Origin: Arthrobacter sp.
GTDB taxonomy: Bacteria > Actinomycetota > Actinomycetes > Actinomycetales > Micrococcaceae
Length of the DNA: 64,000 nt
Direction: 5' to 3'
Assembly (NCBI GenBank): GCA_031277795.1
Contig: JAITLQ010000015.1
Location: 403,667 to 467,666 of the forward strand
Part shown: piece after piece, positions 61,281-64,000 of the stretch
How the letters are laid out: the number at the start of each line of letters is the position of its first letter
Numbering within the stretch: the stretch's first letter is position 1
The notes under the pieces: generated by a model
The model's input: the letters and a program-made list of their open reading frames with translations, nothing else
The model's database searches: none
What the model was told of the DNA's origin: nothing
Program-made: the position numbers and the translations under genes

Positions 61281-63383
61281 ATGGCGAACACCGCCGAGCA
61301 GGACCGCCCGCGCGTTGCGCTGTGGTTGGCCCTCCCCGCCCTGCCGATCGCGCTGATCGTGACCGTGCTGGGCCTCTGGCTGGCAGGATCAGCCACGGCC
61401 TCAGTGCTGCTGGATCCCGGCGCGTTCACGCGCTGGGGCCTGCCGATCGCGCGCGTGATCCACGACGGCGCCATGACCCTGACCATCGGCTGCCTCATCT
61501 TTGCCACGGCGATCCTGCCGCGCACCACCAAGCCGCACCGCGCCGGACCCGGCGAGACGAGCACCGACGGCGGCAAACCGCAGCCGGCGTTCGTCCGCAC
61601 CGTCAACGTGGCCGCCGGGGCGGCAGCCGTGTGGACGCTCGCCGCCGCCTCAGTGGCGATCCTGACCTACTCGGACGCCGCCGGTCAGCCGCTGCGCACC
61701 GACTCGACGTTCACCTCGGGCTTCGGCGACTTCCTCGTGAACGTCGCCATGGGCCGTGCCTGGGCCGCCGCGACGATCCTGGCCGCGCTGACCACCACGC
61801 TCGCTTTTGCGCTGCGCTCCCCGGTGGGGCTGGCCGTCGCGGGGGTGTGCGCTGGCAGCGTCATCATCCCGCTGTCCCTGATCGGCCATGCCTCGGGCGG
61901 CGACGATCACTGGGGCGCCGTGAACGGCATCGGCCTGCATCTCGTGGGCGTGGCGGTCTGGGCCGGCGGCATCGGCGCGCTGGCCGTGGTCGCCGGGCTC
62001 CTGGGCCACCGCACGCCGCAGGTGACGGGCAAGGCCGGCCACGTCATGGGCGCCGATGTGCTCTCGCGCTTCTCGGCACTCGCGACGGCCTCGCTCTTCC
62101 TCGTGGTGGGCTCCGGCGTGGTGTCCGCGCTGATCCGCGTCGACTCCATCGACCAGCTCGGCACGCCCTACGGCATCCTCCTGCTGCTCAAGCTCTTCCT
62201 CTCGGTGATCCTGGCGTTCCTTGGCCTGGCCCACCGCCGCGGCGTGATTCCGCGCCTGCGCGCCGGGGACCTCACGGCCCGCCGCGCGGCGTGGTCGGTC
62301 ATCGGCGTGGAGGTGGCCATCATGTCCGCCGTGATGGGCCTGGCCACGGTCCTGGGCCGCACGGCGCCGCCGCTCTCCGAGGACCAGCCGGCCGACATGA
62401 CCCCGGCTCGCCGCCTCACGGGCTACGAGCTGCCGCCCGAGCTGCACCTGCCCGAGTGGCTCACGGTGTGGCGCTTCGACTGGCTCTGGGTGGCCATCAT
62501 CGTCTTCCTCGCCGTGGCCTACACGCGCTGGTTTATCCGGGTGCGCCGCCGCGGTGACGCGTGGAGCGTATGGCGCCTGATCAGCTTCTACGTGGGGCTC
62601 GCCGCGCTGTTCTACATCACCTCCGGCGCCCCGGCGGTCTACGGCATGGTGCTCTTTTCCATGCACATGGTCGATCACATGGCGCTGACGATGGTGGCGC
62701 CGTTCTTCCTGGTGGTCGGCTCGCCGATCGCGCTGGGGCTGAAGGCCATGGGCTCGCGGCAGGACGGCACGCGCGGCCCGCGAGAATGGACCCTCACCCT
62801 CATCCATTCCAAGTTCGCGGCGTTCGTGACCCACCCGATCTTCGCCGCCGTGAACTTCGCCGGCTCGATCATCCTCTTCTACAACACCGACGTGTTCGGG
62901 CTCTCCCTGCGCTACCACGTGGGCCACGAGCTGATGATCGTGCACTTCCTGCTGACCGGCTACATCTTTGCCGTCAACATGATCGGGCTCGACCCGCTGC
63001 CGCGCCGCGCCACCTATCCCATGCGCCTGGTGATGCTGCTGGCCACCATGGTCTTCCACGCGTTCTACGCCACGAGCATCATGGGCACCGAGGTGCTCAT
63101 CCAGCCCGATTGGTTCGGCAACCTCGGCCGCCCGTGGGGCGACTCCGCGATCGACGATCAGAAGGCCGGGGCAGGCGCCATGTGGGGCATCGGCGAGGTG
63201 CCGACCTTGCTCCTGGCGCTCGGCGTGGCGATCGGCTGGTCCAAGTCCGACGAGCGCGAGACCAAGCGCCGCGACCGCGAGGCCGATCGTTCGGGCGAGG
63301 CCGAGCTGAACGAGTACAACGACATGTTCGCCCGCCTCGCGGCGGCCGACGCCGAGCAGAAGCGCCGCACGGGCCGCAACTGA
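61281..63383 (+). CDS. CopD-CtaG fusion membrane protein
   Basis: Encodes 700 residues. The N-terminal half (about 15-370) is a CopD-like copper permease with several helices. The C-terminal half (about 430-640) is a CtaG/Caa3-assembly domain with FSMHMVDHMALTMVAPFFLVVGSPI, GHELMIVHFLLTGYIFAVNMIGLDP and a His/Met-rich membrane core suited to copper. The tail is charged. It moves copper across the membrane for cytochrome oxidase or related enzymes. Known as a fusion in Micrococcales. ATG 61281 has GGAGGAGAGA upstream. Confidence 0.92.
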   Translation: MANTAEQDRPRVALWLALPALPIALIVTVLGLWLAGSATASVLLDPGAFTRWGLPIARVIHDGAMTLTIGCLIFATAILPRTTKPHRAGPGETSTDGGKPQPAFVRTVNVAAGAAAVWTLAAASVAILTYSDAAGQPLRTDSTFTSGFGDFLVNVAMGRAWAAATILAALTTTLAFALRSPVGLAVAGVCAGSVIIPLSLIGHASGGDDHWGAVNGIGLHLVGVAVWAGGIGALAVVAGLLGHRTPQVTGKAGHVMGADVLSRFSALATASLFLVVGSGVVSALIRVDSIDQLGTPYGILLLLKLFLSVILAFLGLAHRRGVIPRLRAGDLTARRAAWSVIGVEVAIMSAVMGLATVLGRTAPPLSEDQPADMTPARRLTGYELPPELHLPEWLTVWRFDWLWVAIIVFLAVAYTRWFIRVRRRGDAWSVWRLISFYVGLAALFYITSGAPAVYGMVLFSMHMVDHMALTMVAPFFLVVGSPIALGLKAMGSRQDGTRGPREWTLTLIHSKFAAFVTHPIFAAVNFAGSIILFYNTDVFGLSLRYHVGHELMIVHFLLTGYIFAVNMIGLDPLPRRATYPMRLVMLLATMVFHAFYATSIMGTEVLIQPDWFGNLGRPWGDSAIDDQKAGAGAMWGIGEVPTLLLALGVAIGWSKSDERETKRRDREADRSGEAELNEYNDMFARLAAADAEQKRRTGRN

Positions 63384-63385
63384 CG

Positions 63386-63434
63386 CTTCCCTGCCCGACG
63401 GCGGGTGGTGACCACCCGCCGTCGGGCAGGGAAG
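63386..63434. repeat. A-family palindrome after CopD-CtaG
   Basis: Perfect 24-bp arms (63386-63409, 63411-63434; core CCCGACGGCGGGTGGT) with a single-base centre, beginning 3 nt after the stop. The longest A-family member. Confidence 0.85.
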
Positions 63435-63496
63435 GCGGGCCCTACCTCCGCCCCTGGCCCCCGTCCGTCCCTCCTTCGCTTCCTCTTCCTTCCGAC

Positions 63497-63552
63497 ATCG
63501 GAGTGGGTTCGGTACGTTTTTTGGCCCAAAAGCGTACCGAACCCACTCCGAT
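63497..63552. repeat. ATCGGAGTGGGTTCGGTACG palindrome (family B4, copy 2)
   Basis: Perfect 20-bp arms (63497-63516, 63533-63552) with a TTTTGGCCCAAAA-like centre; the arms are identical to those of copy 1 at 57.65 kb. It lies in the 299-nt gap before the thioredoxin/NHL gene. Confidence 0.85.
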
Positions 63553-63682
63553 TTTGGTGTGTGGGGCGGGGTGCCGCTCCTGGTGTCGGGCGCCGCGGGG
63601 CGTCACGAATCCGGCCGGGAACAGCCAGCCGCCTACGATGGTTCTATCCACGTCAGCCGACAAGCGATTACGAGGTCCTTTC

Positions 63683-64000
63683 GTGTCCGAGAACACCACC
63701 ACCCTGCGCTCCGCCGTCCGTGTGCGCGCCTCCGAACTGACCGGCCGCGGCTGGTTGAACACGGGGGAAAAGTCCCTGGACCTCGAGTCCCTGCGCGGCA
63801 AGATCGTGCTGCTGGACTTTTGGACCTTCTGCTGCATCAACTGCCTCCACGTGCTGGACGAGCTGCGTCCGCTGGAGGAGGAGTACAAGGACGTCCTCGT
63901 GACCGTGGGCGTGCACTCGCCCAAGTTTGAGCACGAGGCCGATCCCGTGGCCCTGGCCCACGCCGTGGAGCGCTACGAGATCCACCACCCGGTCCTCGAT
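63683..64000 (+). CDS. Thioredoxin-like protein (NHL-repeat family), 5' part
   Basis: The 106 visible residues start at GTG 63683 with GAGG upstream. RGWLNTGEKSLDLESLRGKIVLLDFWTFCCINCLHVLDEL is a thioredoxin-like domain with the FCCINC active site, followed by VTVGVHSPKFEHEADP. In this family (human NHLRC2-like) an NHL beta-propeller follows, which would lie past the window. Probably a thiol-disulfide oxidoreductase. Confidence 0.85.
   Translation, partial: MSENTTTLRSAVRVRASELTGRGWLNTGEKSLDLESLRGKIVLLDFWTFCCINCLHVLDELRPLEEEYKDVLVTVGVHSPKFEHEADPVALAHAVERYEIHHPVLD

Overview
The window is high-G+C bacterial DNA with actinobacterial traits: many GTG starts, a LeuA of the mycobacterial type, a mycothiol-type hydroquinone reductase family member, the rpmB-rpmG-rpsN cluster next to a DUF1992 gene, an HU gene and a CopD-CtaG fusion. 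Gene content and order resemble Micrococcales (Micrococcaceae-like), but genus cannot be fixed from sequence alone. No rRNA, tRNA, CRISPR array, transposase or integrase gene was seen; this looks like chromosomal core plus catabolic and stress genes.

Layout. 0-4.4 kb: end of a DHA2-type drug exporter, an MscS channel and an ABC exporter pair. 4.4-7.1 kb: leuA divergent from a FadR-type GntR regulator, with two operator palindromes in the leuA promoter. 7.2-11.1 kb: siderophore uptake operon (binding lipoprotein, two permeases, ATPase) behind a DtxR/IdeR-like box. 11.4-13.9 kb: a short-chain dehydrogenase, a metallo-hydrolase and CopC. 14-21.6 kb: a catabolic unit (GntR-FCD regulator, two dehydrogenases, divergent fused E1, E2 and an organic-anion MFS carrier) with two TTGGATCCA operators sitting in facing promoters. 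21.9-25.2 kb: a lipoprotein and a MarR/ABC-exporter pair with twin operators. 25.3-27.2 kb: an unrecognised gene bracketed by mirrored repeat pairs. 27.3-30 kb: a copper/heme unit (membrane protein, PCuAC chaperone, Tat DyP peroxidase). 30-39.3 kb: mixed single genes (MarR plus glutathionyl/mycothiol-hydroquinone reductase, isochorismatase fold, RNase HI fusion, serine hydrolase, VIT transporter, SGNH hydrolase, NADP-binding oxidoreductase). 39.5-45.8 kb: tandem glycine riboswitch, gcvP-gcvT-gcvH and L-serine dehydratase. 46-51.8 kb: small genes, then an amine/polyamine catabolic set (cupin, FAD oxidoreductase, class III aminotransferase, Lrp regulator). 52-57.4 kb: divergent polyamine ABC transporter with two tandem paralogous binding proteins. 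57.8-64 kb: MarR, zinc-free L28/L33/S14, DUF1992, HU, CopD-CtaG and the start of a thioredoxin/NHL protein.

How it works together. Glycine is cleaved to one-carbon units by the Gcv system and serine is deaminated to pyruvate by the neighbour. The Pot transporter imports polyamines that the adjacent aminotransferase and FAD enzyme can degrade, under a divergent Lrp regulator. The 14-21 kb unit probably imports an organic acid, oxidises it with the dehydrogenases and decarboxylates the resulting 2-oxo acid on E1/E2, borrowing E3 from elsewhere.

The most unusual signal is not in the genes. Intergenic gaps carry families of precise palindromes: a core of CCCGACGNCGNGTGG arms in about a dozen gaps, often followed by a second palindrome from one of several families. 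One family has three copies centred on CTCGAG, another has four copies of exactly 67 nt, and two others have two copies each. Most lie at gene ends, but one pair lies in a divergent promoter region, and a mirrored pair brackets the unrecognised gene at 25.5-26.8 kb.
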